64,000 nt of DNA from Gyrodactylus bullatarudis (Eukaryota > Platyhelminthes > Monogenea > Gyrodactylidea > Gyrodactylidae): contig SSNU01000117.1 of NCBI GenBank assembly GCA_012064415.1, positions 83,916-147,915 of the forward strand, given 5' to 3'. Numbering within the stretch: position 1 is the first letter of the stretch; each line of letters starts with the position of its first letter. A model generated the notes under the pieces. It had not been told where the DNA came from. It did no database searches and worked only from the letters and a program-made list of their open reading frames with translations. The position numbers were made by a program, and so were the translations under genes. Of this stretch, positions 1 to 13,572 are shown one piece after another.

Positions 1-301
1 GATGTTATTAGAACATAATAAAATATAAATCTAATAAATAATTTCAAAGAATCATTCTGGTTTTTAGTGAAGATCTGGATAAAGGAGAGAATGAGTATAA
101 TCTATCTTCTTACGAATATGCTGCATAATAGATTTTAAACATTTAGGATTATCACAGTCGTAAATTTTAAACTTATTATTATTGATTGATTCATAAGATG
201 AGAGAGAAAGGATTTTTTATAGGATTGATGTCTAAAGTTATAATTTTAAATCAGAATTCTTAACTTGCAACTAGCTCTGAAAAAGGTCATGAGACCGATT
301 T
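1..301. other. AT-rich non-coding, no gene seen
   Basis: AT-rich sequence with stops in all frames and no coding-like stretch or recognisable repeat. The next 400 bases hold a fold-back element remnant. Confidence 0.6.
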
Positions 302-720
302 GAGGAAAAATTGCATTTTTTGAACTTTGAGTCGAAAATTTTTATTAATATCAAATTCATAGAGGGATCAAAAGTTGATTTCTAGGATCAAAATAAGACA
401 AGAAAACCGATCATCATCATAAAAATCTGACATTTTCTTGAATTTTGGATCATCAAAATTTCATTGATTTTCAAATAGGGAAAATTCAATCTTTGTAAGA
501 TGATGGAGAAATTCTCAAAATTCGATTCAGCATATTTGATTTCTTTGTCTAATCGTAATCCAAAAAATCCACTTTTGATTAAAAGAAATTAATTACGAAT
601 ATTTTTTTGAATTCTAAAATGGCATGAGCTAACAAGATGGGGATATTCGAAAAAGTTCCGAAAAAATTCAATCTGACCAAAATAAGGCCGTTTTTCGAAT
701 TTCAAAAATGTACCAAAATG
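302..720. repeat. Fold-back element remnant (families A and F)
   Basis: The stretch carries the family A core, including TTTGAACTTTGAGTCGAAAA, GATCAAAAGTTGATTT and the opposite-arm text near 540-590. At about 653-700 follows a piece of family F, with AATCTGACCAAAATAAGGCC. The same blocks recur in better preserved copies at 13573-14268 and 3298-3870. No coding capacity is seen. It is an old, broken copy. Confidence 0.6.
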
Positions 721-3297
721 TACGTTCAAAAAAAGAATGATTCCGACTAGACAAGGACAGCTTTGGCTGACAGGATCATCCCAGAAAAAATTAGTTCTAT
801 TTTCATCTTTTTAATGTACACAAATTACCATAGCACGCCTTACGAGTAAATCTCCTCAAAATGTATGAAATCAACTGATTATGCTATATCCAAAATCAGT
901 TGAGATCACTTCAGATACAATTTCCTATTCTAACCCATTCAAAATCCGAGAGAATTCTTGTTCTCATATACGGCATTTGATCAGGTAATTCTCAAACTCA
1001 AGCGATTACTTGGTTACTTTATTTTTCTGTTACTAAAAAAAGGTTTAAAACTAAATTTTATCTTTTTAAAATAAACCTATTTCTTTAAACAGATTTTATT
1101 TTCGAATTAGGGCACACGAAGCATTTAAGAAGCACCAAAGTTTTACCGTCAATCATTCTACGGAAAAATATTGTCAGTCTACTCACAAGTGAAATTTTTT
1201 ATTCTGAGAATTTTTGAATTCCATTTATTTTTTTACGTTTTTGTTTTATAAAGAAAAATTCAAAATAAAGATTAAGGAAAAAGTTTAATTTTTATCTGAA
1301 TTACTCATAACTAGTAGTTATAAAGGTTGAGTTTACTATTTTCAGAGCAAAAAAATACTGGATCTGTTAAGAAATCAAACTCTCTTTGGCAAAATACGAG
1401 TATTATGAATCACATGGTCTTATTTCCCAAGAAAATTAATCATCCCCACAGTGAGAAATGGCTTGAGAAAAAAACATTTAGTCTCGTAAAAATCATCATT
1501 CATCATCGTTGTCATTAGTATTTGTGTTAGGAGAGGAAGAAGGAAGATGTAAACTCCTCCAAAGCTCTTTAACAAATAACAAAAACATTTTAAGGAATTC
1601 AATTCTAATTCAATTTGTTGCAAAAAATTACTGATTGAATAACGGGAAGAGGGTATTGGGTAGATAGGATTACAGTATGTATCATTTGCATACATTTTAT
1701 AATAATTATTATTATCATACAATGCAAAGCACATTGTAATGTTAAGTACATTACTGAGTCATGAAACAGAATACATAACTCTTGGGAAGAAGAAGCTAGA
1801 AGAGAGTTGAGGAATCTATCATGAATTATTTAACAGATAATTACACTCTTCCATATTATCCCTTGTGTAGATTCTCCCGCATAATCTCAGAAACAGAGTG
1901 AATCATAAATTTAAGGATCTCTATTATTATTATTATAATTATTAAAAATAGTAATTATCTCTGGATGAATCTTTGGGAGAGAGGATTAGAAAGTTTATAC
2001 AGTGTTGAGTAAATAAAAAAAGGTTATATTTTGTGTTGTTTTTTTTCAGTTATATATGATAAAAACGGAGCCATCATGTAGAACCGGATTGAGAAAAAGG
2101 TTTATATAAAAAGTACAGCGTCTGAACAGAATACTGGAAACTATAGTTGTTATGTTTCATATGAAATTTTTATAAAAACCAGATTGAGATTTTTACGAAT
2201 TTCTCAATTTTTTCCAACAAGAATTCGAGAGTATTTGGAATATTTTTGTGTTGTTGCTCACTTTTACCATTTGAAGATAAACAATATAGGAACAAAATTA
2301 TTTTCTAGAAGAATATGGACATTTTATCCACAAGCTCATTTAAAGCCTAATCTGGGGTTGATGGAATTCAAATGAAAAGTTGATTCGAAGAAAGATTTTT
2401 CATGCGTTTAAACGAAAGAATTCGTGTAAGACTTGGAATATTTTCAGTCATATCGAGCAACATTTTATTCAAAGATTCGACAGAAAATCTGGGGAAAGAA
2501 AGACGTGTAGAATAAATTGATAAAAAACATTTCTTCTGTATTGTCATTAGTCTAGCAGTAGCAACAGAGAAAGAAGAATACAGAGATATTTAAAGATACA
2601 AGTTTCTAGTTCTCCTGTGGGATTCCGTTCCCCCAGCATAGTAAGCAAATTTTCCAAATCTGTTATATTTAATGTTGGGAAAAAAATATGTTATAAATCT
2701 ATTATTGTGTATATCTATTTCTTTTCATTAGAAATTTACTAACTTAAATGTTACTCAAAAGAGTTAAATCAATACAATACATATTGTATTGGGAAGAGTT
2801 CATTTCATTCAGAGAGTATATATACTCAAAGAGTTGTTTTTGTGGCTAAAGGAAATAGGGGATGATGGAATTAGATGATGAGAAATGAGGTTTTCATCTG
2901 TTTTCTTTTACAAGCATCTGTATTTTCTTTGAGTTTTGTCGTATTTTGTCTATTATAATCAGATTTTTTTGAATTGATACAAAATAAAAAACGTTTTAAC
3001 CAAGGGAAGCAATCAAGAGATCGTTTGTCAGGTATACTCAAGAGTTTCAATAAAATCAGAATACATGTATGGTTCCAAGACATGTTTGGATTGTTTTTTT
3101 ACTATCTTTTAAATTAGATTTGAGTCTTATCTCAAAGGGAAGATGTGTGACTTCACCACATCGAATTAGAGATAATAAAATAAATAACAATTACAATTGG
3201 AAAAATCAATGTAGATTAGGGTAATACAATATCTTATTTTCCAAGTACTACTCTATTTTTACAACAACATTTATTAAAAATTGTACAAAAAGTATTT
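721..3297. other. AT-rich non-coding, no gene seen
   Basis: Short open frames here (for example 1327-1518, 1420-1734 on minus, 2184-2375) are low-complexity AT-rich translations without domain motifs or splice-linked continuation. A short perfect pair around 2776-2793 (AATACATATTGTATT) is an ordinary AT palindrome. I see nothing else. Confidence 0.6.
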
Positions 3298-3870
3298 CCG
3301 AAAAAAATTTAATCTGACCAAAATTGAGCCGTTTTTTGAATTTCGGAAATATTTCAAATTTCCACTTTTTCAACTTTCAAATCCAAAATTTTTATCGATT
3401 TCGATATTTCGAAGCAGTTAAATATCGATATCCAGGATCAAATTTAGACGAACATTTCGAATTCACCTGCAGGAATTCACAGAAATTCGTCATTACGGTG
3501 GGAAATCGAACCATTTGAATTTTTCGATTATCACGAGGGAAAATGATCCAGAATATAGAGATTGAACTTTTTCTTGGAAAGAGTAATTTTCTCTCAAATT
3601 CTACGGCCAAATTCGAAATCTTCATCTAATTTTGATCCTGGATATCGATATTAAACTGCTTCAAATCTTTGAAATCGATAAAAATTTTGGATTTGAAAGT
3701 TGAAAGTTCAAAAACGGCTCAATTTTGGTCAGATTAAATTTTTTTCGGAAATTTTTTTTGTATTCAAAACTAATCAGCTCATTTCATAGTGGAATCCAAA
3801 AAATAAAATTTTTCCTGACTTTCTGGATAAAAATATTGAGTTTTTGTAAAAATAGGAAATTCTCATCTGG
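3298..3870. repeat. Palindromic fold-back element, family F
   Basis: The left arm near 3298-3343 begins CCGAAAAAAATTTAATCTGA. Its reverse complement lies in the right arm at about 3708-3748, and the arms match almost perfectly over about 42 bases. A second complementary pair flanks the centre: GAAGCAGTTAAATATCGATA at about 3411 and its complement near 3640-3662. The right side continues to an end like that of the other families (GTAAAAATAGGAAATTCTCATCT). Half-copies lie at 12045-12245, 12690-12930, 22060-22400 and 30985-31085, and one sits inside actinin intron 9 (57645-57785). No transposase is visible, so it looks like a non-autonomous element. Confidence 0.75.
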
Positions 3871-4214
3871 TTAAAATGGTTAATGAACTATTTTCAGTTT
3901 TTTTGAAATAGAATTAAACCTTGAGAAAGTTACCTGTCAGAAAAAAATTTTATGAAACGTGCAAAAGATTTCATCTTTGCAAGAATTCAATATCTGGGTT
4001 TGATACAATCAGATTTGAAACAAATAATAAACCAACTACAGCTCATAACTCATTTTATAGCTTAGATGAAAGAAAAATCATGATTCAGATTTCTTTATCG
4101 ATTTTAAACCCAACATTGATGAATAAAAGTCTATCATCAATGATAATTACACCTAGTAAATATGATTCTTACAAGGAAATCGAATTTGATCAAGATATTC
4201 TTGAGCTGGAGATT

Positions 4215-4675
4215 TTTATTGATTTGAAAGTGGGAGAGTGATCAGAAATTGATATCTAGGATAAAGATTAGATAATAAAGCTGACTAGCACCTTCAAATT
4301 CTCGACAGTTTCCCCATTTTCGAGAGATTTTGAATTATCGAAATTTCATTGATTTTCAAATAGTGAAAATGATAAAAAAATCCCCTCCCAAACGATAATG
4401 TGATTAAGCAAAAGATCAGATTGAGTTGAATTGATTTTCTTGTCTAATCTTGATCCTGAAAAAACTCTTTCGATCAGCATCCCTCTTTCAAAATTTCCAG
4501 TTCAAAGTTCGAAAAAATTCGATTTTGAAAAATGACCATATTTTTCATAAAAATGATTTTTTTCTTCAAATGGTAAAAGTGGGAAACATGAGTAACAAAT
4601 TCGAATTCTTGATGAGAAAATCGAGATTTCTGTAAAGATCATAGATCCCCAACTTCATATCAATTAGCTTTTGAT
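4215..4675. repeat. Fold-back element copy, family B
   Basis: Shares long blocks with the better copy at 28285-28970, including TTGAATTATCGAAATTTCATTGATTTTCAA, the inner GATTTTCTTGTCTAATCTTGATCCTG block and the terminal ACTTCATATCAATTAGCTTT. The left arm is largely lost. The open frame at 3921-4241 runs into this repeat and is not considered a gene. Confidence 0.65.
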
Positions 4676-4734
4676 CATAAGGCCCACGAAATCAAGAAAA
4701 AATAAATTTTCGATAAAATTATGATACCAAAATA

Positions 4735-5135
4735 CTTATTTTTCGAACTTTGAGTTGAAAGATTTTGCTGATCTTAAAGTGATGGAGTAATTTTAAAATC
4801 ACGATTAGACAAGAGAACCGATTATCACCATAGTTTCATCGATTTTCAACTAAAAGGAAAAGGATGAAAAAATCAAAATTCAATTTTCACACGATGATTA
4901 GTTCGTTTGATCATGGTCCTAAATATCAACTTTTGATCACTCTCTCACGCTGAAATCCACAACATTTTTCAACTCAAAGATGAAAAAAAGGGATTTTGGC
5001 GCTACCACGATTTTTGAAATACGCCATAATTTCCTTGGAAATTGCTTTTTTCTAATTTTTTCTCTTCATATGATCTAGATGCCAGAAATTCTTGATCTAA
5101 TATCCATGTTCATCATAACTAACTAGCTTTGGTAA
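4735..5135. repeat. Fold-back element copy, family A (diverged)
   Basis: Contains the family A landmarks in order: TTTCGAACTTTGAGTTGAAA, ATCAACTTTTGATCACTCTC, a GATTTTGGCGC block, ATGATCTAGATGCCAG and an end at CTAACTAGCTTTGG. Both arms are present but degraded. Confidence 0.6.
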
Positions 5136-7138
5136 CTGATGCAGAGCTTCAATTGAAATGGCCAATAAAATATCGTATCTCAATAAAATTGGGCGTAATC
5201 TCTGGATATATGAAATAAAAGTATTTTAAAATTGACTCAAAAATAGAGCGTGGGTTCTTCTTCTGTCGGATTGTCATCGTCACATACTGATTTCTTTCAA
5301 TGATGTAGCATAAATTGGGTAAAATAAATTTTCCCAGAGTCAAGCAAAAATTATATGAAATTTCTTAAGCTTCCGGCATTACCATTATTTTGTATATCTG
5401 TGTATAACTCATACTTTTTCTATTTTGTGAAATAAAATATAGATTTCATCTTGGGGTGTGACAATGTACGTACGCTAATACTACATTGTATTAATCTTTG
5501 CAAGGCTCAAGAAGATAAAATATCTACCGATCTATGATTTTATTAGGTGAGAAAGCCTTGTTAACTCTAGGGGAAAGAGTAATCACTGATTAGTAATCAG
5601 ATAAAATAGTGCCAATTATATTATCTCAACAGACTACAGTATGGTGTGGGCTTGAGAACTGCTTTTCCCTTCTTAAGGATATTCTTTTAACTCGCAAAAG
5701 TATGTTCAATTTGAGTCCATATTTTCTAAAAGGCTCAAATATTTGTGGATTTCACGTCAGAGTAAAAAGATAAAAGTATCCAGTAAAATAATAAATGGAG
5801 TTTTTGTCGATTTTGTCCACTTGGTATAGTACTCACACCAAATGCTCAGCAAATATTAAATATTGCTAGTTTTTTCGAAGTAGACCCGTATAAATCTAAA
5901 CTAAAGCTATCTATTAAGGTCTTAATATTTTACTCGAGGTTTTTTAAATCCTTGATATTCCATACGATTGATTAAAAAAAGTCAAAGATATATTCAGTGT
6001 ATCATCAAATGTTTTTTTTCAGTATTATAGAAAACACTCCATTATCGTGCAAAAGTCGGCTATTTCTACTGCTTGAGATCAGTCCAAATTGATGGTTCTT
6101 TCAATAAGAAATACGCTAGTCTGTTCATAAATATCTATGCTAATGCTGGACCAATCAGAATTCACCGATGTAAGCATATTGAAATACTTTTTAGCATGGA
6201 AATTTCCACTCACATAAAAAATAAAAGATCTTAATTACTACGATAGACTGAATGAGTGAACGAGATAGCCTCTATTAATTATTCAAATACAGAGTGAAAA
6301 GTCTATTGAAAACTGAGAAAAAATGTGAACAGGAAATTTATCCTTCTGTCAAGTTTTTATTACACCTGAAGAATATGGAAATCCCCTTCATCAGGCAGAT
6401 ATGAATCTGAATTCTCATGCTATATATAAAATATACATATCATTTCCAGCATAATTGTATATCACTCAATAAGACTAAATACTAAACAACAGAGTATTTC
6501 CGTAAATGTATTTAGGATATACTCGGAGGGAATAAAGTCCAATCTGTCTCAACAAGCAGTCTGAAGAAAATTCAAAATGTTTGAATGTTTTCCCATAACA
6601 GCAAAGCATCCTAAAAACCTCGCTAGAAGCAAATTTATGAATAAAAAATTAAAGTTACTTACTTACTTTGTGGGCCTCGTGATCTAGAATTCAGAAAATC
6701 TTGATCAAACTCGATTTCTTGATGAAAAAATTTAAATTCGGTGTCAAATCGAAATTTCTTCATCAGATGATATAATTAGATCTTGATTTCAAAAAGCCCT
6801 TTAACAAATTGGAATTCATAATGAATAAATTGAAATATTTGGTATTTTTTAATCTGATTTCTTTATATCAAAATAAATCTAGCTTGAAAGTAACTCTTTA
6901 TTCCCTAGCATTCAATCATTTGAATTAGTTTTAAAATAAATGTTTTTCTCAATGTGACTGCTTTTCCCTAGTTAATTAGACATTTAGAAATTCAATAAAT
7001 AGAAAACATTGAGTAAAACAAAACATGTTTTTAAAAAATGGACACCAAATCCACCTGTATTATTTGTTTGAAATAAATATCTCAATGTGGATCTTAGGTC
7101 CAATATGGTTTTAAGATATGAAATAGTGCAGTTCCTAT
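5136..7138. other. AT-rich non-coding with a family A terminal fragment
   Basis: No coding-like sequence is seen. Positions 6665-6800 carry a terminal fragment of family A (GTGGGCCTCGTGATCTAGAA followed by CTCGATTTCTTGATGAAAAA), matching 9140-9205, 25100-25160 and 26555-26615. Confidence 0.6.
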
Positions 7139-7487
7139 ACTTATACAGTTCTTTTTATAATTATTTCGTTCTATTAGATGTTTAGGTAATGTATCACACA
7201 GCTTCGTCCTATTTGATAATGTACGCTTATAAATGGATCCCACTGTGACAAGTACGTAAGAAACTCTCAAAGCATTAAGAAATAATCCACATCTTTTGTA
7301 GACATATACGCGCGTTTCGCCCTCATTTTGGAGTCGACAGTATGGCAAAACCTGGAATTTGCACCAAACTCTCGTAGAGTTCATTTTTAAGCTGTAACAT
7401 TCAACGTCATGGGCTATTTCGTTACCAAATAAGACGAATCTGATGGATATATTACCTGAGCACCTAGAACGAAATGATTGTAGTTAA
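7139..7487. repeat. Separate fold-back repeat
   Basis: The left arm (about 7139-7222) and right arm (about 7419-7487) are diverged reverse complements: the right arm reads CCAAATAAGACGAATCTGAT then ATTACCTGAGCACCTAGAAC, and the left arm carries the complement of both blocks in order. The loop is about 200 bp. The minus-strand open frame over the left arm (7094-7384) has no known motif and is best explained by the repeat. Confidence 0.55.
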
Positions 7488-10400
7488 GAATAGATTTAAA
7501 TCTAAAAAGATAGGTTGGTGTTATCTTCTCAATCAATTTGGTAAGCTTTCAATTATATTTTCCGATTATACTTTTGATAAAAAAAACAAAAGATATAATG
7601 TGATGAGATATGAAGAGTTTTCCCATAAGCTGACTTCAGCTGACAACTTTTGCTAACAATCAACTGTGAATTCATATCTTTGTGATGTTATTCTTTCTAG
7701 TGAATTCTCCTAAATAGGCATATGGGAAAACTATGAAAAATTAACAGATCTAAAGCAGCAGTGTTATACGAAGTGTTGTAAGACTATTAAAAACCTGATT
7801 TTTTCGCGAAATTATTGAAAATACATTTGAATATTTATCTGAAGTATAACACAAAGCTGACGTATAGTTAAAATTTTTAATGAGCGGATATATAGACTGG
7901 CAGATATCAAAGTTGCCAGAATAAAAGTACTCAAAAGTCAATAGAAACCTCTTAATCTTCTTTTCAATGTGACTGATCTATCTGCCAGAATATTTTCATT
8001 GAATTATACGATTTGGTAAAAGTACATAATCGGCAAGTTAATGAATTCCCAAAGAAATCTAATCCCCTCTAAATTAATTGTACAAGATATTGCTCAAATC
8101 AATCTTAATTTAAGACAATAAAATACAAATCCTCTAATCATATCTATTATAAGATACAGTAGTGTATAATATAGTTGAAAGTAAATAAAGAATATTGAAT
8201 CCTTCTGCATTCTAATTTGTCTGTAGTTTTAATCGAGGAGTATCTTGTGTAGTTGAAGAAAGATGATGCGATATCATTCAAGATAATGATTAGAGAACTC
8301 GGTCTAATAACTCATATATGATGATTGACATCGAGATATGATCATTTATCATGTCCTAAATAAGCTGATTCTCGACTCTATTACAAAGTAGTCATAGTAT
8401 TCCTCACAAAATGGTTGTGAAATGAACTTTATTTTTTAACTCTACAATTCTTATGTAAGCCTGGTGAAATTTTAGTAACAGTAAATGACTTGTGTAGACT
8501 AAGGAATCAAGAAACTTGATATTACCTGATTAAAATTTAGCATATTTTTGGAATATTTTTGATTATTTTCGCCCTTAGTGAATGAAGAAGACGATTTTGT
8601 TGTCAACGCGAATATAATCAGACTATTTAAATGAAAAACAATGGGCTTTTCTTATTTTATTTATAGTGACTAATAATTACTAATTGTTTTAAACTGTTGT
8701 GTTCTAATAGACTGTTCAGATAATGAAGGATTGTCTATAGAGTTTCTTAGTTTGTATGACTATTAGGAATAAGAGCCCTATTTATTCGTCACTTTTTAGT
8801 AAATAGTTTGAAATCTTAAATTTTTATTGAAAGTTTTATGATGTCTTCTGCAAAGTTAAATATTCAAAGATCATCTAAAAATCAACAAAAGTGATGAGCA
8901 ACACACTTTAATACCATTGGCAAATCAAGGATGAATGAAAGCGATTAGTCAGAATTGGTCTGAGGAGAACCGACGAAAATAAAAGCCTTTATTCACCTTA
9001 ACTGCCGTAGTTCTACTAGCCAGCATGACTAATTGTCAGCAACAAACAGGCATGTGGCCAGAAAAAATGGGAATACGGCGCCACCTCAAGATTTGAAATA
9101 GGCTATATTTTTCTAGAAAATTGATTTTTTTTACTGAAAGTGAGCCTGGTGATCTAGATTTCAAAAAATCTTGATCAAACTCGATTTCTTGATGAAAAAA
9201 TTGAGAATTTTGTAAAAATCATAAATTCCCATCTTCTCATTAACCAGGTTTAAATCAATTTTAGATTTTTGAGTTGAGTAAAAACCTTTAAATTTAAAGA
9301 TCAAAAAGAGGTTAAAATTTTACTTCTTGAAAAAAATTCATTTGACAACTTTCCCTACTTTCAAATCAATAAAAGTTTCCATATCTGGCTTCAAAAAATA
9401 GGAAAAAAAGAGCTTCTTAGCAAGTTTCCCCCGGGAATAGTGTTTAAGAATAAATCTTTGATTTTGCAGGTTATTTATGCTAACAATAATGATTTCTAGC
9501 AATTTTACAGATTTTTTGGCATATAAAAAGCATATTTATGTAGAATGTTTTAAAGAATATATATTTCAAAACATATTTTTGGATGCTCTGTTGATTAGCT
9601 ATTAAGGAATTCTGCAAAAACCCTGGCCAACAAGAATCAAACACTCAGCAGACCAATAATTCAATCTAAAATTTGCATAGAATTATCTTCACGAATTTTA
9701 CACTATAAATTGATTCATGGTCATTAGAGAACAGCACCATTTTTAAAACTATCAACATTACAATTCTCGAACAGATTTCAGTATTAAGCAAATACAGAGG
9801 ATTCTAAATGTGTTAAAGTCTATTCTCAGAACTATCTGAGAACAAAGGTAGAAATCCACAAAAAAGTCGAAGGGGGTTAATACTTGAATATGGGGTGAAA
9901 TAATATTAATTTCAATTAACACAGGTACTGTACCCACTAAGCCATCGAGACGATACAATGTAAATTAATTATATATATAAAACATGCAAAATATCTACCT
10001 TCCAGAAATTTTGGAGTAATTCTAGATAAATTTTCAAACTAAGCTTTAAATTCTGAAAATAGTTGTGTATTCGGCCAAACATCTTTAGATGAAGAGCGGT
10101 TCTCTAATGGTCATTTATAATGAGTGAATTTTCTGTGTCAAGAAGAGAAACTGTCTAAAATATTTAAACCCCTCTACTAATGAGTAATGATATTGATCTC
10201 TCTCCCCCCTCCCAAAAAAAGTTGATCTACTTTGGGGGGGGGCTTCTATCTTCCTTACTTCAAGTCCAAATTTGTTGGAAATTCAAAAATGTCATCTTGC
10301 TCTTTATATTATCAGATTAATTATCAAAGTCATATATCTTTCAAAATAACCGAGTTCCCAACCTCAATAAATTCACCATCATTGAATGCAGAAGCAAAAG

Positions 10401-11084
10401 TCGAGTCCAAAAAAAGTCCTTTGAAAAAAATTAAATTTAAGCAGCATTAGACGAAACAGAGTTTACTTCTATTACGAGCTGAACTACTTGAAAATACACT
10501 CCTATTCAAGGAATAGTTCACATTTTGTTTGATTGTATAAAAACGAATCTTTATTGACCATGTCTGCAAGGGCTAATCAAAGCAGAAAAAACACCAATTA
10601 AGAGTATAAAAATAAATAAAATCGACCGACAGTGTAACATAAAAAGAGATTAATCTCATAAAATTACATTGTACACTAGAGGGGTGTTGTTTATATTTTT
10701 ACAGTTGTATAATAAAAAAAAAATATGTTGACTTACCAAATGTCTCTTCTGTTATATAACACCGAATCTCATAGACTTGTCTCGATGGTCAGGAGTGAGG
10801 TGGGATGGTCAAACTTGTCTGAACATCATTTCTTGAGGATGAAAAGATACGGTTTAATAGATTCTACATTGAATAAAAATTGTATTCAAGGCTTAATAAA
10901 AGTACAGAATTCTTATTCTCAGAGAGTTTTGGACTCAAAATCTAGGTTAGAGGATCAATCTAAATGATTATCTCAGCATTCGGCAACGAACAGAGTCTGC
11001 CCATTAAATATTGATATACTGATATTAAATATTCAACTACCAGAGACAAATAAAGAAGAAAGGGATTCAACTGATACCTAAGTA
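7488..11084. other. AT-rich non-coding with repeat fragments
   Basis: No supported gene. Positions 9060-9265 are a family A right end, with a GGCGCCACCTCAAGATTT block, TGATCTAGATTTCAAAAAAT and the terminus CATAAATTCCCATCTTCTCA. At about 10203-10242 a C-run (CCCCCCTCCC) and a G-run (TTTGGGGGGGG) face each other across about 20 bases and could fold into a small hairpin. The frame at 10725-10967 (80 codons) is not recognisable. Confidence 0.55.
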
Positions 11085-11290
11085 AATGGGATTTTGGCGC
11101 CAAATCGAAATTTGAAAAATGACCATATTTCATTTTAAAAATTTCAAGAATTTTTTTCTACAAATCGTAAGAGTGGGAAAAATGAGAAGGGTTCCAAAAA
11201 ATCTTTAACATATTCGAATTTTTAATGAAAAATAATTATGAAATGATTTAAAGATGTTTCTGGAGAAATCATAGAAAATTTTGATAGCAA
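11085..11290. repeat. Fold-back element fragment, family B
   Basis: GGGATTTTGGCGCCAAATCG, AAATGACCATATTTCATTTT and a following AAATCGTAAGAGTGGGAAAA block match the right half of family B at about 28764-28860. Confidence 0.6.
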
Positions 11291-12044
11291 AAAGACTGTG
11301 TATATAGGGGAGAGTTAACTTTTCGCTGGCTAGATTGGTGTCTTTTATCTGGAATCAAGATCATTCATCATCGTTTAGAGAATCTACATTTGGTTAGTTC
11401 TTACACAGATATCTTTCAGAAGATGAAAGGATTTGAAAAAAATAAATATTGTGAACTTTTTCGAAACTTGAAGTTACCTATTGCCTATTTTGTATTGATC
11501 AGATCTTTAAGATAATTTTAACTAGTCTTTCCAAAAATTTCAGCAAATTTTTTATCTGCCGGAATTCAGGAGATAAGGAATGGCGCTCTATTTCCATAAT
11601 TCCCTGATAGTACGGAATTCTAGACTATTTTCATCTATTTATGAAATTCTTTGATTTGCTGTGGTTCTATCAATTGCTTCCTCTTCTCTTCCCAAGAGAA
11701 AATACAACAACAGATTCATATATACTAGAAGAATTAATTAATTAATTGAGTACTGTATTAGAATTCGAATAAATTTCGTCTATATTTTGATGGATTACTA
11801 ATTGATTGTGTGATGTGATATTTCCGCGCATCATAGGTGAACTGAGAGAGTAAATCTTCAGAATCCAATTGCGTGCCAAACGGAAAGACAGATTCATAAA
11901 GAAACAAAAACTGGAAAGATTAGCTAACCTTCTTGATGGTAAACACATTAGCAACTCTCTTCAGAAGGATGAGACGAAAAAAATGAAAAAGATCAGCGAG
12001 TAGTTTAAACTACTTCGCCAGATTATCAACTTTAGATGTCGGCC
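11291..12044. other. AT-rich non-coding, no gene seen
   Basis: No coding-like sequence, splice-linked frame or repeat match was seen, apart from a minus-strand frame at 11742-11954 without motifs. Confidence 0.5.
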
Positions 12045-12930
12045 CCAATTTCTCAATCAGTTTTAAGCCAATTTGCACATTTTCAAAATTTCAGATTTTG
12101 ATAAGATTGAATTTTCTTCATATTTCTTTTCATTTTAACAACTAATCTGTTCATGCCATCATGAAATTTGAAAAATAAACTTTTTCCTGACTTTCCAGAG
12201 AAAATATATAGTGTTTTTTTTAATTTTCATCAAAATTTACTTTAGGATTTGATTGAACTTTGTTAGTTTTTCAATAAAGGGCAGTACTCCACTGATTAAA
12301 TAAACTCAGAGCTGAAAGGGTTTAGAAGGTATTCATCTCATTACAAGATGATATTGTTTTGATAACGAATTACATGTAAATAGCCGATTAGATCATTGAT
12401 CAAAAGACCCTAAATCTGATTCAACTTTCTATACTTTTAATTGAACTTTACTCAGTTATCTTTTGTGCCTAGTTTTTTTTCATTAATACTAACTAAATGA
12501 TTTTCATAATCACAGGATGACCTAAAACTTTTGATAGTCTTTTTGGTTAACCAGCGTGTGATTCATTCAATAAAGGTTGACATTCTGCCATTAACAAGCC
12601 TTATCAAAGGTAAATCTAAAAGCAGATTTTCTCATCTCTTGGATTACTTGTATTTTCATCAATACTGTTATATACATAAACATGAATCAGAAGCTAGTTG
12701 ACATGAAGATGAGAATTTAGTATTTTTACAAAAACATCAGTATTTAGTTGCTTTAAATCTTCAAGATCGATTAAAATTTTTTTGCAAAATTGGTTGATTT
12801 CGAACCATTTGGACTCATAAGAGGGCAATGATATGGTTGATAAGGAGCTCGTATTTTAATGCGATTCAAAAAAAATTTTGTTCCAGACTTTTCAGAGAAT
12901 TTAAGAATTAAAATCAATTAATCTATTTTT
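12045..12930. repeat. Two family F half-elements
   Basis: Positions 12045-12245 match the right half of family F, with TTTTTCCTGACTTTCCAGAG near the end. Positions 12690-12930 match a left end: the shared terminus AGCTAGTTGACATGAAGATG, GAGAATTTAGTATTTTTACA, then CGAACCATTTGGACTCATAA. Unrelated AT-rich DNA separates them. Confidence 0.6.
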
Positions 12931-13572
12931 TAAGATTGATTAAATTTAGGGTCAAGCAATATGACAGGAAGAAAACAAAAAAAACATGTCACATATGCTG
13001 TATTTGATGATTTCGCCCAGGTAAAAGAAAACGATGAAGAACGGCCACCAACAGGGCACAATAATAGCATTTATCGTACGCAATAATTTGTCAACATGAT
13101 ATCAGGGATAAATTTTTGAAAATAATAAAAGAAACATGAAAATTTAGAAAGAGAGTAGAGGCCGAATGTCAGAATCTATCCTGTCATTACCGACTACTGT
13201 TTTGTTCTATTTCCCATTTAATAGAAATGTAAAAATCCCCTTCTTTAAATGATCCTCTTTCAAAATGACAATGGAGGAGAAGGAGGTGGGGTAGATGGGG
13301 GGTATAAAAAGAATAAAGAGAACGTACTTTATCTTATCTTCCAAAAGAAATCTGTAGCCAAGAGAAATTCAAAATTTCTTAGTTGAATAAATGCCAAGGA
13401 AATTTTACCTTTTATATTCCAAAATTTATTTGGGGACTTCAAAGGAAGATTTTTCCCCCATATTAATCTATCTATCGATACAAGTAATAAAAAACGTTTT
13501 TTTATTCATTAAATTGTTTTTACAAAAAATATTATTATAGATATATTTAGATATATTATAGATTTATTTCTA

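Noticed and set aside
3921..4241. 106-codon plus-strand frame
   Set aside because: It overlaps the left part of a family B fold-back repeat, is AT-driven, and has no motif or splice continuation.
7094..7384. 96-codon minus-strand frame
   Set aside because: It covers one arm of a diverged inverted repeat. The translation has no recognisable domain.
10725..10967. 80-codon plus-strand frame with mixed composition
   Set aside because: No motif, no neighbouring exon signals, and similar frames arise by chance at this length. Left out of the gene list.
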